In this document: in pieces, positions 7,541-16,061 of the stretch | How positions within the stretch are numbered: the first letter of the stretch is position 1 | Layout of the letters: every line of letters starts with the position of its first letter | Source of the DNA: Microbacterium sp. 3J1 | GTDB lineage: Bacteria; Actinomycetota; Actinomycetes; Actinomycetales; Microbacteriaceae | Length of the DNA: 64,000 nt | Reading direction: 5' to 3' | NCBI RefSeq assembly: GCF_001049495.1 | Contig: NZ_CDWI01000011.1 | Location: 248,001 to 312,000 of the forward strand | Program-made: the position numbers and the translations under genes | Notes under the pieces: generated by a model | Databases searched by the model: none | What the model was told of the DNA's origin: nothing | The model's input: only the letters and a program-made list of their open reading frames with translations

Positions 7541-9172
7541 ATGAACAGCACTGCCGAGCTTCTCGATCGGGTCCTCGCCGACCTCGACTCAGTGCTGTCC
7601 GATGAGGCGCTCGCCGGGTTGAACGATGCGGACCGAGTGACGGTGCTGCAGGGTGCGGGTGCCGTGTTCCGGCGGGCCGAAGCGGTGATCGTCGAGACCG
7701 TCGCGACGGGAGACCCGGGCGACTTGCCGCACGCGGCGGGGTGTCGGGGCATGAACGAGCTGCTGCAGCGGACCCTGCTGGTCGATGCGCGGGGCGCGGC
7801 CAGGGTCGATCGGGTCGTCGATCTGGTGCGGCGGCCGATGAGTCTCGCGGGGGAGAGGATGCCCGCTCGGTGGCCGGAGATGCGGCTGGCGCTTCTGAAC
7901 GGGGTCGTCGGTGTGGCCGGGTTCTTGGCGGCGACGGGTCCGATCGAGAAGGTGTGGGATCGACTCACCGTCGACCAGCGACTGGCGGCCGATGTGGCGC
8001 TGGCCGGATGCGCCCGGGGGCACGGCATCGACACCGGAGTCGATGCCGACGAGGACGACCTGGATGCGGATGCGCCGGGTCCTGCGCCGACGGCGCAGGA
8101 TCTGAAGGCTCTCGCGGAGGATCTCGCGTCGATGTTCGACCCGGACGGTGAAGAACCCAAGGATGAGGATGCATGTCGTCGTCGTGGGGTCACGATCGGT
8201 CGGTTGAAAGACGGCGTGCACACGATCCGCGGATACCTCACCCCGGACGCCGCCGCCCAGTTGCAGCTCATCATGGACGCGATCCTCAACCCGAAAGGCG
8301 ACGGCCCTCCGCAGCCGGGAGTGTTCTTCGCCCCGAGCGAGGGTGCCGGCGAGTCGGATGAGGACACTGCTTTCTCGGACGTCGGATCGGGCGTAGACGC
8401 CGGCGCAGGCGCAGGCGCGGGGGCAGACACGGACATAGACGCCGATGCTGACCCGTTCAACTCCGATCCGCGGTGCGTGCTCGATGACCGCACGGCGGCG
8501 CAGAAGCGGCACGATGCGCTCGCGGCAGCGCTGGGTATCGCGGCTCGACACAAGGAGATGCCCACACTCGGTGGCGCATCACCGGTCCTCGTCGTCAACA
8601 TCGACGCGAAGGACCTCGCAACCCGCACCACGAGCGCCACCGCTGCCGCATTCGGAGGCGCGGCGTTCGGAGGCACGGCGTTCGGAGGCGCTGTGTCCGG
8701 CGGACGGCGCAACGGCGGGTGGGCGACGATCCCCGGATCCGGCGCGCACGTTCCCGTCTCCGTCGCGGCGCAGACGGCGTGCACGGGGGCGATCCAGCGC
8801 GTGCTGATGGACGAGGGCCGCATCGTCGGCATCACCACCACCGACCGGGTCTTCACCGTGCACCAACGTCGGGCGATCATCGCCCGCGACACGGAATGCC
8901 TGATCCCCGGATGCCATGTTCCGGCGTCCTGGTGCGAGATCCACCACGTGACGGAGCACGCTCGGGGCGGGCCGACGCATACCGACAACGGAGTCCCGTT
9001 GTGCTGGTGGCATCACCGGTCCCTGGACAGGTCCGGGTGGGAGATCCGGATGGACCACGGACTCCCGCAGGTGCGAGGACCGAGATGGTGGGACCCCGAC
9101 CGGAGATGGCGTACTCCACGACTCAGCGCGGCCCGACCGGACGTTCCCGAGCGACTCGCCCGCACCGGATGA
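7541..9172 (+). CDS. 13E12-repeat-family protein (DUF222 + HNH endonuclease domain)
   Basis: A 543-residue protein. The N-terminal 300 or so residues are DUF222-like (AVFRRAEAVIVETVAT, TIRGYLTPDAAAQLQLIMDA). The C-terminal HNH nuclease domain begins RDTECLIPGCHVPASWCEIHHV and ends CWWHHRSLD, with paired Cys and His for metal binding. An acidic low-complexity linker with a (Ala-Gly)n Asp-rich stretch sits around residues 270-305, and a FGGAAFGGTAFGGA tri-repeat lies near 370. This family is multicopy in mycobacteria and Microbacteriaceae and is suspected to be a selfish or homing-type element; the function is unproven. It stands alone between unrelated genes. Confidence 0.88.
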   Translation: MNSTAELLDRVLADLDSVLSDEALAGLNDADRVTVLQGAGAVFRRAEAVIVETVATGDPGDLPHAAGCRGMNELLQRTLLVDARGAARVDRVVDLVRRPMSLAGERMPARWPEMRLALLNGVVGVAGFLAATGPIEKVWDRLTVDQRLAADVALAGCARGHGIDTGVDADEDDLDADAPGPAPTAQDLKALAEDLASMFDPDGEEPKDEDACRRRGVTIGRLKDGVHTIRGYLTPDAAAQLQLIMDAILNPKGDGPPQPGVFFAPSEGAGESDEDTAFSDVGSGVDAGAGAGAGADTDIDADADPFNSDPRCVLDDRTAAQKRHDALAAALGIAARHKEMPTLGGASPVLVVNIDAKDLATRTTSATAAAFGGAAFGGTAFGGAVSGGRRNGGWATIPGSGAHVPVSVAAQTACTGAIQRVLMDEGRIVGITTTDRVFTVHQRRAIIARDTECLIPGCHVPASWCEIHHVTEHARGGPTHTDNGVPLCWWHHRSLDRSGWEIRMDHGLPQVRGPRWWDPDRRWRTPRLSAARPDVPERLARTG

Positions 9173-9212
9173 CAGGGGCGAGACGTACAGCATCGCGCGG
9201 ACGATGCGGCTG

Positions 9213-9240
9213 GATCAGCGGATCAGCGGATCAGCGGATC
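9213..9240. repeat. GGATCAGC tandem repeat at the HAD gene end
   Basis: Three copies of GGATCAGC and a degenerate fourth (GGATCACG). On the leftward strand the repeat begins at the stop codon of the HAD gene and gives several spare stops in frame. Probably slippage. Confidence 0.75.
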
Positions 9241-9881
9241 ACGAGCTCGAAGCCGTCGTCCTTCGGCACGACGGCGATCTGCGTCAGGTCGTCGACGTGG
9301 AACGTCGGGTGGTGCGCCGTCGCGTGCGCGCCGACCCCGATGACCCGCATCCCTGCCGCGTGCGCCGCCTGGATGCCGGCTCCCGAGTCTTCGAACACGA
9401 CGCAGTCGGCAGGATCGACGCCCAGCAGCGTCGCACCGAGAAGGAAACCCTCGGGATCGGGCTTCGATGCCGACACGCTCTCCGCCGTCACGGTGAGAGT
9501 CGGCACAGTGAGTCCGGCCTGGCCCATGCGTGCGTTCATCAGGGTCACGTCAGCCGAGGTCACGATCGCATGGGGGTAGGGGAGCAGGGCAGCGAGCAGA
9601 GCATCCGCACCCTCGATCGGGATGACACCGTCGACATCCGCGCTCTCGTTCGCGAGCATCACGGCGTTCTCGCGGATGTTGATCTCATGATCGCGCTCCG
9701 GAAGCATGATCGCCATGCTCTGATGACCCTGCCGTCCGTGCACCACGCTCAGCACCGTCTCCGGCGCGATGCCGTGCGGCTCCGCCCACGCGAGCCAGAG
9801 GCGTTCCACGACGGCGGTCGAATCGACGAGGGTGCCGTCCATGTCGAGCAGGACGGCGCGGGCGCTGATGGTGTCGGTCAC
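9231..9881 (-). CDS. HAD-superfamily sugar-phosphatase/phosphoglucomutase-like hydrolase
   Basis: A 216-residue HAD hydrolase: motif I DMDGTLVDS near residue 14 (nucleophile Asp and acid/base Asp), motif II Thr/Ser in AIVTSADV, and motif III/IV SKPDPEGFLLGA then VVFEDSGAGIQAAHAAGM. The helical cap between residues 20 and 90 places it with beta-phosphoglucomutase and DOG/GPP-type sugar phosphatases. GTG 9881 with AGGAGG upstream is the start. It lies 22 bp after livF in the same direction and may be read through from the ABC operon, though a metabolic link is not evident. Confidence 0.85.
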   Translation of the reverse strand: MTDTISARAVLLDMDGTLVDSTAVVERLWLAWAEPHGIAPETVLSVVHGRQGHQSMAIMLPERDHEINIRENAVMLANESADVDGVIPIEGADALLAALLPYPHAIVTSADVTLMNARMGQAGLTVPTLTVTAESVSASKPDPEGFLLGATLLGVDPADCVVFEDSGAGIQAAHAAGMRVIGVGAHATAHHPTFHVDDLTQIAVVPKDDGFELVIR

Positions 9882-9903
9882 CTCCTCAGGCTACTGCCGA
9901 CCC

Positions 9904-10596
9904 TCAGCCACCCAGGTACGCGCGATGCAGCAACCCGGAATCGGCCTTCAGGTCCTCCGACGTCCCCTGGAACGACACCCGTCCTCCCGCGACCACCACC
10001 GCCTCGCGCGCGAGATCGAGCGCCAACTGCGTGAACTGCTCGACGAGCAGCACCCCGACACCCGACTCCGCGATGGACTTCACGATCGGCATGAGCCGCA
10101 TGAACACGACGGGGGCGAGCCCCAGCGACATCTCGTCGATGAGCAGGATGCGCGGCTTCGCGGCGAACGCTCGCGCGAGCACCACCATCTGCTGCTCGCC
10201 GCCCGACAGCAGCGCCGTCGGGGAGTCGATGCGCTTCTCGAGCTCCGGGAACTGGGCCAGAGCAGCATCCAGCTCGGCCGGAGTGCGCGCCGTGAGCGAG
10301 ATGTTCTCCCGCACCGTCAGCGAGGGGAACACGGCTCGCCCCTGTTCGATGTGCACGATCCCCCGCCGAGCTCGGGCCACGCGCGACAGCCGGTCGAGCG
10401 GCTCGCCGTCGAGCAGAAGTGAACCCGACGAGTGCGGCGTCACACCCGACACCGACTCGATGAGACTCGTCTTGCCGGCTCCGTTGGGTCCGACGAGTGC
10501 GAGCACCTCGCCCCCGCGCACGGTCAGCGACACGTCGGAGATCACCGGCCCGGCCCCTCGGCTGACGGTCACCGCATCCAGCACCAGCTCGCTCAT
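9904..10596 (-). CDS. livF: Branched-chain amino acid-type ABC transporter ATPase LivF
   Basis: A 230-residue ABC ATPase of the LivF type. Walker A GPNGAGKTS is near residue 35, a Q-loop lies in HIEQGRAVF, the signature LSGGEQQM comes near 132, Walker B is ILLIDEMSLGL, and the switch His is replaced by Gln in VEQF (usual for LivF). It powers uptake through LivH and the fused LivM-LivG. ATG 10596 overlaps the upstream stop by 4 bp (ATGA), so the genes are translationally coupled. Confidence 0.93.
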   Translation of the reverse strand: MSELVLDAVTVSRGAGPVISDVSLTVRGGEVLALVGPNGAGKTSLIESVSGVTPHSSGSLLLDGEPLDRLSRVARARRGIVHIEQGRAVFPSLTVRENISLTARTPAELDAALAQFPELEKRIDSPTALLSGGEQQMVVLARAFAAKPRILLIDEMSLGLAPVVFMRLMPIVKSIAESGVGVLLVEQFTQLALDLAREAVVVAGGRVSFQGTSEDLKADSGLLHRAYLGG

Positions 10597-12365
10597 GACA
10601 GCAGCTCCGTCTCTCCCATGTACGCCTTGACGACCTCGGGGTTCGCCAGCACCTCGGCCTGCGGCCCCGAAGCCAGCACCCGACCGAAGTCGAGCACGGT
10701 GAGCATGGGGCACACCGACCGCACGAGGTCCAGGTCGTGCTCGATGATGATCAGCGCCACCCCGTATCGGGCGGGCAGCTCGCGAAGACGAGCCGCGAGC
10801 GCGAGATGCTCGTCGTGCGACAGGCCCGCCGCCGGCTCGTCGAGGATCAGTAGCCTCGGCGTCGCGAGCACGTTCGCGGCGACCTCGACGAGCCGGCGCG
10901 TGCCGACGTCGACGCTCGAGAGCCGCGAGCGCGCCGGAGGGCATCCGAAGAACTCCAGCGCCTCGTCGATGTCCGATGCGGCCAGCCTCCGCCGCGCCAC
11001 GAAGCGCACGTACGCGCCGACGGTCAGCGCGGGCGGCACCCGATCCTGCTGGAAGGTGCGGCGCAACCCGAGGCGTGCACGGCGTGTGGGGGAGAGCCCC
11101 GCGAGATCCCGGTCGCCCAGCAGCACCCGGCCGCCGTGCTTCGGGAGGAACCCGCTGATGGCATCGACGAACGTCGACTTGCCCGCTCCGTTCGGACCGA
11201 TGAGGCCCATGATCGACGCGGCGGGCACCTGGAACGAGACGTCGTCGAGCGCCTTGAGCGCCCCGAACTGCACGGTGAGACCCTCGACCGTGAGCACCGG
11301 CGCCCCGTCGAGCGCGTGTTCGTCCACGGTCGCGGTGGTCGTGGTCGTGATCACCGCCGCATCCGACGACGCATCCGGCGGCAGAGCCGTCAGCCGGGCG
11401 TTCGCCGTCTTGCGATCCGCCCGCCGCCAGAGCAGATCGCGAATGCCCTGCCCGAGGTTGGTGCCGCTGGTGAGCGCCTGCACACCGAGCACTCCGAAGA
11501 CCACGAAGGCCCAGTCCTGAGGTACGCCCCACCGCTTGAGCAGCTCGGGCACGAGCACCCAGAGGATGCCGCCGAGGATCGCCATGTCGATCAGATGCGC
11601 GCCCGACATGATGGCGAGCACGTACAGCGCCAGGGACTGCAGCGGCGTGAAGCTCGATGCGAACGGCAGCTGCACCTGACCGGCGAGGAGCCCGCCCGCG
11701 ATGCCTCCGAGTGCGGCGGACACCGCGAAGGCGGTGAGCTTCGCCATCTGCACGCTCTGCCCCGCGGCGGCGGTGCCGCGCTCCGAGAACGCGACCGCCT
11801 TCCAGCTGGATCCCCAGCGGCCGCGCTGCAGGAAGAAGACGCCCACCGCGCACACGGCGAGGACGACGATCGAGAGGAAGAAGAACTCGCGGTCGTTCGA
11901 GAACAGCTCCGGTCGCTCGATCGCGGTGCCGTCGGCGGACCCGGGGAACTGGATCTGCACGAGCGTCACGTCGGCCGCGGCGGCGAAGCCCAGTGTGACG
12001 ACCGCGAGGTTGACGCCGCGCAGTCGCAGGGCGGGCAGCCCGACGAGGACGCCGACGAGTCCCGCCGCGATGCCGCCGAACACGAGCCAGACGACGAAGC
12101 CCCCAGGCGCCTGCATGACGTTGAGCAGCGACACGATCCAGGCGCCGACCGCGGCGAACGTGAGCTGGCACAGCGCGATCATCCCGGCCGACCCGGTGAC
12201 GATCCCGAGGCCCAGGATGGCGATCGCGGCGATCACGGCGCTGATCGCGAGGAAGACGAAATAGCCGGGCAGCGCGGCGCTCAGTATCGCGCCGACGCCG
12301 ATCGCGGCGGCGCCGACGGCGAACGGCCAGGCGACGGTGAACCAGGGGCGGTCAGCGAGCGGCAT
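10593..12365 (-). CDS. Fused LivM permease-LivG ATPase
   Basis: A single 590-residue protein. Residues about 1-315 are a LivM permease (about 8-9 hydrophobic helices; the LGLGIVTGSAGMIALCQLTF segment with G-x-A-G is typical). A Thr-rich linker (TTTTTATVDEHALDG) near 340-355 leads into a LivG ATPase with Walker A GPNGAGKST, signature SSVDVGTRRLVE (degenerate, as usual in LivG), Walker B LLILDEPAAGL and IIEHD. Start ATG 12365 has AGGAGGT upstream and overlaps the LivH stop by 14 bp; the open frame extends further without similarity. Fusions of this type occur in actinobacteria. Confidence 0.92.
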   Translation of the reverse strand: MPLADRPWFTVAWPFAVGAAAIGVGAILSAALPGYFVFLAISAVIAAIAILGLGIVTGSAGMIALCQLTFAAVGAWIVSLLNVMQAPGGFVVWLVFGGIAAGLVGVLVGLPALRLRGVNLAVVTLGFAAAADVTLVQIQFPGSADGTAIERPELFSNDREFFFLSIVVLAVCAVGVFFLQRGRWGSSWKAVAFSERGTAAAGQSVQMAKLTAFAVSAALGGIAGGLLAGQVQLPFASSFTPLQSLALYVLAIMSGAHLIDMAILGGILWVLVPELLKRWGVPQDWAFVVFGVLGVQALTSGTNLGQGIRDLLWRRADRKTANARLTALPPDASSDAAVITTTTTATVDEHALDGAPVLTVEGLTVQFGALKALDDVSFQVPAASIMGLIGPNGAGKSTFVDAISGFLPKHGGRVLLGDRDLAGLSPTRRARLGLRRTFQQDRVPPALTVGAYVRFVARRRLAASDIDEALEFFGCPPARSRLSSVDVGTRRLVEVAANVLATPRLLILDEPAAGLSHDEHLALAARLRELPARYGVALIIIEHDLDLVRSVCPMLTVLDFGRVLASGPQAEVLANPEVVKAYMGETELLS

Positions 12366-13212
12366 CCCACACCTCCTTGCGTTGGGTCCAGAGCAGCAGG
12401 ACGACGATGAACAGGAACGGCAGGAAGTTGCGTACCAGGGCGACCTCGTCGATCTGAGCGACGAGACCACCGAGCACGCCGAGAACGACACCGCCGACCA
12501 CGGCGAGATCGAGGCGCCGGAAGCCGCCGAGCAGCGCGGCGGCGGCCGCGGGCACGATCAGCATCGCGAGACTCGTCGCGTCGTTCGACTGCGAGGGAGC
12601 GACGATCATGATCGCGATGGCGCTGATCACGCCGGTGACGAACCAGACCGCGATCGACAGCGGGCGAGAGCGGATGCCGAGCAGCTCCGCCGTCGTCGGA
12701 CGCTCGGACAGCGCCCGCAGCTGCGTGCCGACCCGCGTGCGACGGAGTATGACGCGCACGGCGACGGCCGTGACGATCGCCATGGCGACGGTCGCGATCG
12801 TCACCTGGCTGATGACGACGCCGCCCAGGGAGAAGGCCGGGCCGGCGATGATCGGCGTGAACGGCTGCGGCTTGTTGCCGAACAGGATGAACGACATCGA
12901 GATGAGCAGCAGGAGGGGGCCGACGGTCATGGCGGATCGGGTGGTGGTGGACGCCTCGGAGAGCCACGTCGCGGCGATGAATCCGATGGCCGCGGCGAGG
13001 AGGCCCGCGACGAGGACGCCGACGATGGATCCGATCCAGATGGGGAGACCGATCTCACGGACGAACCACACCGCGGTGAACGCGCCGAACATGCCTGTCG
13101 CGGCCTGGGCGAAGTTGACGACCCGCACCAGGCGGGACATCAGAGTGAGGCATACACCGAGTACGGCGTAGAGGCCGCCGGCGGCGAGTCCGGCGATGGC
13201 GCCTTGCAGCAT
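12352..13212 (-). CDS. livH: Branched-chain amino acid-type ABC permease LivH
   Basis: A 286-residue membrane protein with about 8 helices and the LivH N-terminal pattern GLAAGGLYAVLGVCLTLMSR followed by VNFAQAATGMFGAF (the conserved VNFAHG-like element). It pairs with the LivM part of the next gene to form the channel. Start ATG 13212 has AAAGG upstream. The substrate of such HAAT systems may be amino acids, amides, urea or aromatic acids, so the name shows family rather than specificity. Confidence 0.93.
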   Translation of the reverse strand: MLQGAIAGLAAGGLYAVLGVCLTLMSRLVRVVNFAQAATGMFGAFTAVWFVREIGLPIWIGSIVGVLVAGLLAAAIGFIAATWLSEASTTTRSAMTVGPLLLLISMSFILFGNKPQPFTPIIAGPAFSLGGVVISQVTIATVAMAIVTAVAVRVILRRTRVGTQLRALSERPTTAELLGIRSRPLSIAVWFVTGVISAIAIMIVAPSQSNDATSLAMLIVPAAAAALLGGFRRLDLAVVGGVVLGVLGGLVAQIDEVALVRNFLPFLFIVVLLLWTQRKEVWDAAR

Positions 13213-13248
13213 GCGGCGACCTTTCTGAGTCGAGGAGTAAAGGGGCCC

Positions 13249-13292
13249 TCGACAGGCTCAGGACCTATGTCCTGGGTCGCTGAGCCTGTCGA
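13249..13292. repeat. REP-like inverted repeat (TTCGACAGGCTCAG type)
   Basis: TCGACAGGCTCAG (13249-13261) and CTGAGCCTGTCGA (13280-13292) form a perfect 13-bp inverted repeat in the livH-binding protein gap. The same TTCGACAGGCTCAG core is familiar as dispersed intergenic repeats in Microbacteriaceae. It may trim or attenuate transcripts between the abundant binding protein and the permeases. Confidence 0.8.
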
Positions 13293-13310
13293 AGCGCGGG
13301 GAGTCAGCGG

Positions 13311-14480
13311 CTACTCGCCGATGCGGAGCCAGTCATCCGACACCTTCTCCCAGGCGTTCGTGCCCGACTCGAGGATGATCGGCCACCCGGCGGTGTTCTG
13401 AGTGCCGAAGGCGTACGGGGTCCCGACCATGGGGTTCTCGATCGGCTCCATGCCGCGCAGGGCTTCGGTGACCGACTCCCTGGTGATGTCGCCGTCCATG
13501 CTCTCGAGCACCTCGATGAAGTAGGTCGCCGCGAGGTACCCGCCCTGGCTGAAGGATGTGAGAGGGATGTCGTTGGCCTCCATCAGCTCCCGCCAGTCCT
13601 GGTTGATCTCGTCGTCGTCGGTGAACGGGTAGAACTCCGCGGGGACGTAGATGCCGGCACCCGCGTCGTCGATCGCGTCCGCGAAGTTCTCGCTGTACAC
13701 GCTGGTGAGGTACAGCCAGGTGACGTCGTCCCAGCCCTGGGCGTTCGCGGCCTTGACCTGCCCGATCGCGTCGGGCTCGACGGGGTTGATGGCGAGCGCC
13801 TTGCAGCCCTGGTCGCGCGCCTTGACGATGTAGGGCGTGTAGTCCGATGCGCCGTACGGAACCGTGTCGTCGACGTACTTCGGCTCCTTGCCGGTGATCT
13901 CGGTCCACTTGTCGATGGCCGCCTGATAGGTGGGCCTCGTGGACCCGGCGATCTCGAGCAGGATGCAGATGTCGTCGAGCCCGAGCACCTCGGATCCGTA
14001 CTGCAGGGTCAGCGTCATGTCGTTGAACGGTCCGACGTTCGCCGGCGAGATGTTGTCGCTCGCGAAGCATCCGGTGTCGACGCCGATGCCCGGCAGCGAC
14101 AGGATGTCCTCCTGCTCGTAGTACTTGGCGTTGATCTCGCACTCGATGAGGCTGGCCGAGCCGACCAGGGCGACGGCTCCGTCGCTGCCGACCAGCTCTC
14201 GGGCCGAGGCCGTCGCCGTCGCCGGGTCTCCCTTGTCGTCGAGCATCTTGTACTCGATGGTGCGGCCGTCGAGACCGCCTGCCTCGTTGAACGCGTCGAA
14301 GACGGCGGCGGCCGCCTGCGATGCCTCGGGGAAGGTCGCCGGGCCGCTGATCGTGTTCACGGAGCCGACGACGATGGGGGCTCCTTCGCCACCACCACCC
14401 CCGTCTCCGCCCGCGCAGCCGGCGAGGGCGAGGGCTGCGACGGCGATGAGCGCCGCGCTGCCGGATACTCGCTTGTTCAT
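13311..14480 (-). CDS. Periplasmic-binding-fold lipoprotein of the Liv-type ABC transporter
   Basis: A 389-residue solute-binding protein. A lipoprotein signal ends in LALAGC with the lipid-bearing Cys at residue 22, followed by a Gly-rich linker. The mature part has the leucine/amide-binding fold: VGSVNTISGPATFPEASQAAAAVF, then DDKGDPATATASARELV and a long type-I binding domain. It delivers substrate to the LivH/LivM channel encoded downstream. ATG 14480 has AGGATC upstream. A 16-17-bp tandem repeat lies just ahead of it. The ligand cannot be inferred from sequence alone. Confidence 0.92.
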   Translation of the reverse strand: MNKRVSGSAALIAVAALALAGCAGGDGGGGGEGAPIVVGSVNTISGPATFPEASQAAAAVFDAFNEAGGLDGRTIEYKMLDDKGDPATATASARELVGSDGAVALVGSASLIECEINAKYYEQEDILSLPGIGVDTGCFASDNISPANVGPFNDMTLTLQYGSEVLGLDDICILLEIAGSTRPTYQAAIDKWTEITGKEPKYVDDTVPYGASDYTPYIVKARDQGCKALAINPVEPDAIGQVKAANAQGWDDVTWLYLTSVYSENFADAIDDAGAGIYVPAEFYPFTDDDEINQDWRELMEANDIPLTSFSQGGYLAATYFIEVLESMDGDITRESVTEALRGMEPIENPMVGTPYAFGTQNTAGWPIILESGTNAWEKVSDDWLRIGE

Positions 14481-14514
14481 GTGATCCTGCTCTCGTATTC
14501 GGGTGATGCAGATT

Positions 14515-14615
14515 TCGGGTGGTGCTGTGTTCGGGTGGTGCTGTGTTCGGGTGGTGCTGGTCGTCGAGTGGTGCCGGTCGTCGGGTGGTGCTGGTCGTCG
14601 AGCGGTGCTGATCGG
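14515..14615. repeat. Tandem 16-17-bp repeats upstream of the binding-protein gene
   Basis: Six near-identical units of TCGGGTGGTGCTG(T/G)T type: two 16-bp exact copies (14515-14530, 14531-14546) and four diverged 17-bp copies. They lie in the 5' leader of the leftward binding-protein gene, ending at the stop of the SnoaL-like gene, so copy number could alter spacing between the two genes. Confidence 0.85.
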
Positions 14616-14616
14616 G

Positions 14617-15006
14617 TCAGGGCCGCAGAGCGCGATTGACGAGCTCGGTGTCGGTGAACTGCTCGAACGCGACGACCTTGCCGCCGGCCACCCGCCAGAC
14701 GTGGGCGACCCGTGCTGCGAAGAAGCGGCCCGTCTCGCGGTACGTGCCCGAGTAGGTGCCGATGCCGACCACGACGTCGCCGCCGTCGATGACCTCGTCG
14801 ATCGCGACGGTGTAGTCGTCCCACTCCTCCTGGATGCGCTGGAAGACGTTCGCGGCCACGGCGTCCGGCCCGATGTACGTTCCGGCGTAGGGGAAGCCCG
14901 CAGCTTCGGTCCAGGCGATGTCGTCGGCGAACGGAGCCAGCATCCCGTCGAGGTCGCCCCGGTCGCTGGCCGCGTAGTGCGCCGCGATGATGTCTGCATT
15001 GCTCAT
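14617..15006 (-). CDS. SnoaL/NTF2-like small protein
   Basis: A 129-residue protein of the SnoaL-like/NTF2 fold: an N-terminal helix IIAAHYAASDRGDLDGMLAPFADDIAWTEA, then IGPDAVAANVF, and late strands GTYSGTYRETGRFFAARVAHVWRVAGGKVVAFEQFTD. This fold includes ketosteroid isomerases and polyketide cyclases but also many binding proteins, so only a small-molecule role is suggested. ATG 15006 lies 17 bp after the second MoaF-like gene on the same strand, indicating co-transcription. Confidence 0.85.
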   Translation of the reverse strand: MSNADIIAAHYAASDRGDLDGMLAPFADDIAWTEAAGFPYAGTYIGPDAVAANVFQRIQEEWDDYTVAIDEVIDGGDVVVGIGTYSGTYRETGRFFAARVAHVWRVAGGKVVAFEQFTDTELVNRALRP

Positions 15007-15023
15007 GGGTGGGCCCTTCGTTC

Positions 15024-15845
15024 TCAGACGGGCTGCGCGTCGGGGTAGGCGACGGCGCCGAGCGGATAGATGTGGCCTCCGGCGCGCGAGTGCTCTGCCT
15101 GGCCTTCGCCGTTCAGCCCCAGGAAGATGCCCGTCGTCATGAGCTGATAGCCGAGGTCGTGCAGCCACACGCTCGCGACCGCGATGCGGAACTCGCGGAA
15201 GCAGAAGAGGTACAGGCCGTCGGCGAACTTCCACACGGTCGACAGATCCATGTCGCCGTGCCCGCGCTGCACGCCCTCGAGGCACTGCCACGCGTACCGC
15301 TGGCTCGACACGTACACGTGCTCGTACAGGTGCTCGGGGCTGTACCGGTAGATGTTCCGCTTGCCGATGAGATCGCGGCTGGGGCCGGGCACCTCGCCGG
15401 TCGCCGCCCCGCCGTCGGTCGTCGCCGCCCAGAACTGCTGCGACACCTGCGGGGTGCCCTCGATCGCCTCGGCCGCGATGTGCGAGAGGACGACGGTCGC
15501 CCGATGGGTCGCCGTCGAGTACACGACCGTGATGGCCTCGCGTTCCCGGCTCTCGAGCGGGATGTTGACGAAGACGACGTCGTCGCGCACGGCGACGGCG
15601 TCGTACGGGTCTGTGCCGGAGGAGTCGAAGCCCGTCCAGGTCACGGCGACCGAGTCGAAGGTCAGAGCGAGAGTCGAGCCGTCGTCGAGCGTGAGCGTGA
15701 GCGCTGTGCCCGAGAGCGACGTGTTCGGAAGGCGGAACGTGTCGATGCCTGCGGCGAACTCGTCATACGTGCGCCATTCGTCGAGCGCGGGATCGGTCTG
15801 CGAAGGATCGGTCTGTACGGGATCGGTCGAGACGGGAGCGGTCAT
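15024..15845 (-). CDS. MoaF-like family protein (second paralogue)
   Basis: A 273-residue relative of the protein at 3035-3874. The shared C-terminal signature runs RYSPEHLYEHVYVSSQRYAW and continues QCLEGVQRGHGDMD, then TVWKFADGLYLFCFRE and FLGLNGEGQ. The N terminus carries a short repeat (TDPVQTDPSQTDP) encoded by a GGATCGGTCT-type tandem, an unusual leader that may not be part of the fold. It heads a leftward run with the SnoaL-like protein and Liv transporter. Two copies in one window, each beside transport and catabolic genes, suggest a role in catabolism rather than molybdopterin synthesis. The function remains unknown. Confidence 0.72.
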   Translation of the reverse strand: MTAPVSTDPVQTDPSQTDPALDEWRTYDEFAAGIDTFRLPNTSLSGTALTLTLDDGSTLALTFDSVAVTWTGFDSSGTDPYDAVAVRDDVVFVNIPLESREREAITVVYSTATHRATVVLSHIAAEAIEGTPQVSQQFWAATTDGGAATGEVPGPSRDLIGKRNIYRYSPEHLYEHVYVSSQRYAWQCLEGVQRGHGDMDLSTVWKFADGLYLFCFREFRIAVASVWLHDLGYQLMTTGIFLGLNGEGQAEHSRAGGHIYPLGAVAYPDAQPV

Positions 15846-16061
15846 GGGAGTCCTGACGTCGCATGCGGCGGAGCGTCCTCGCTCCGGGCACCGCCTCCTC
15901 GCGGTGCGCTTGCCTCATGCTCCGGCCGGGCTCGGCATCCGCTCAAGGTCTGCGCGGCCATCCCGCGCCGACAGTCAACCGGCGTGCCCTCCCGGGCAAG
16001 AGCGCGGGCGGGGTGCGTGCGACGCGATCATCCGGACGCGAGGCGGATGCCATGATGAGGC

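Noticed and set aside
12365..12491. Extra N-terminal 42 residues on the LivM-LivG fusion
   Set aside because: Ser/Cys-rich and unlike LivM; it overlaps the LivH coding region and a strong AGGAGGT sits just ahead of ATG 12365.
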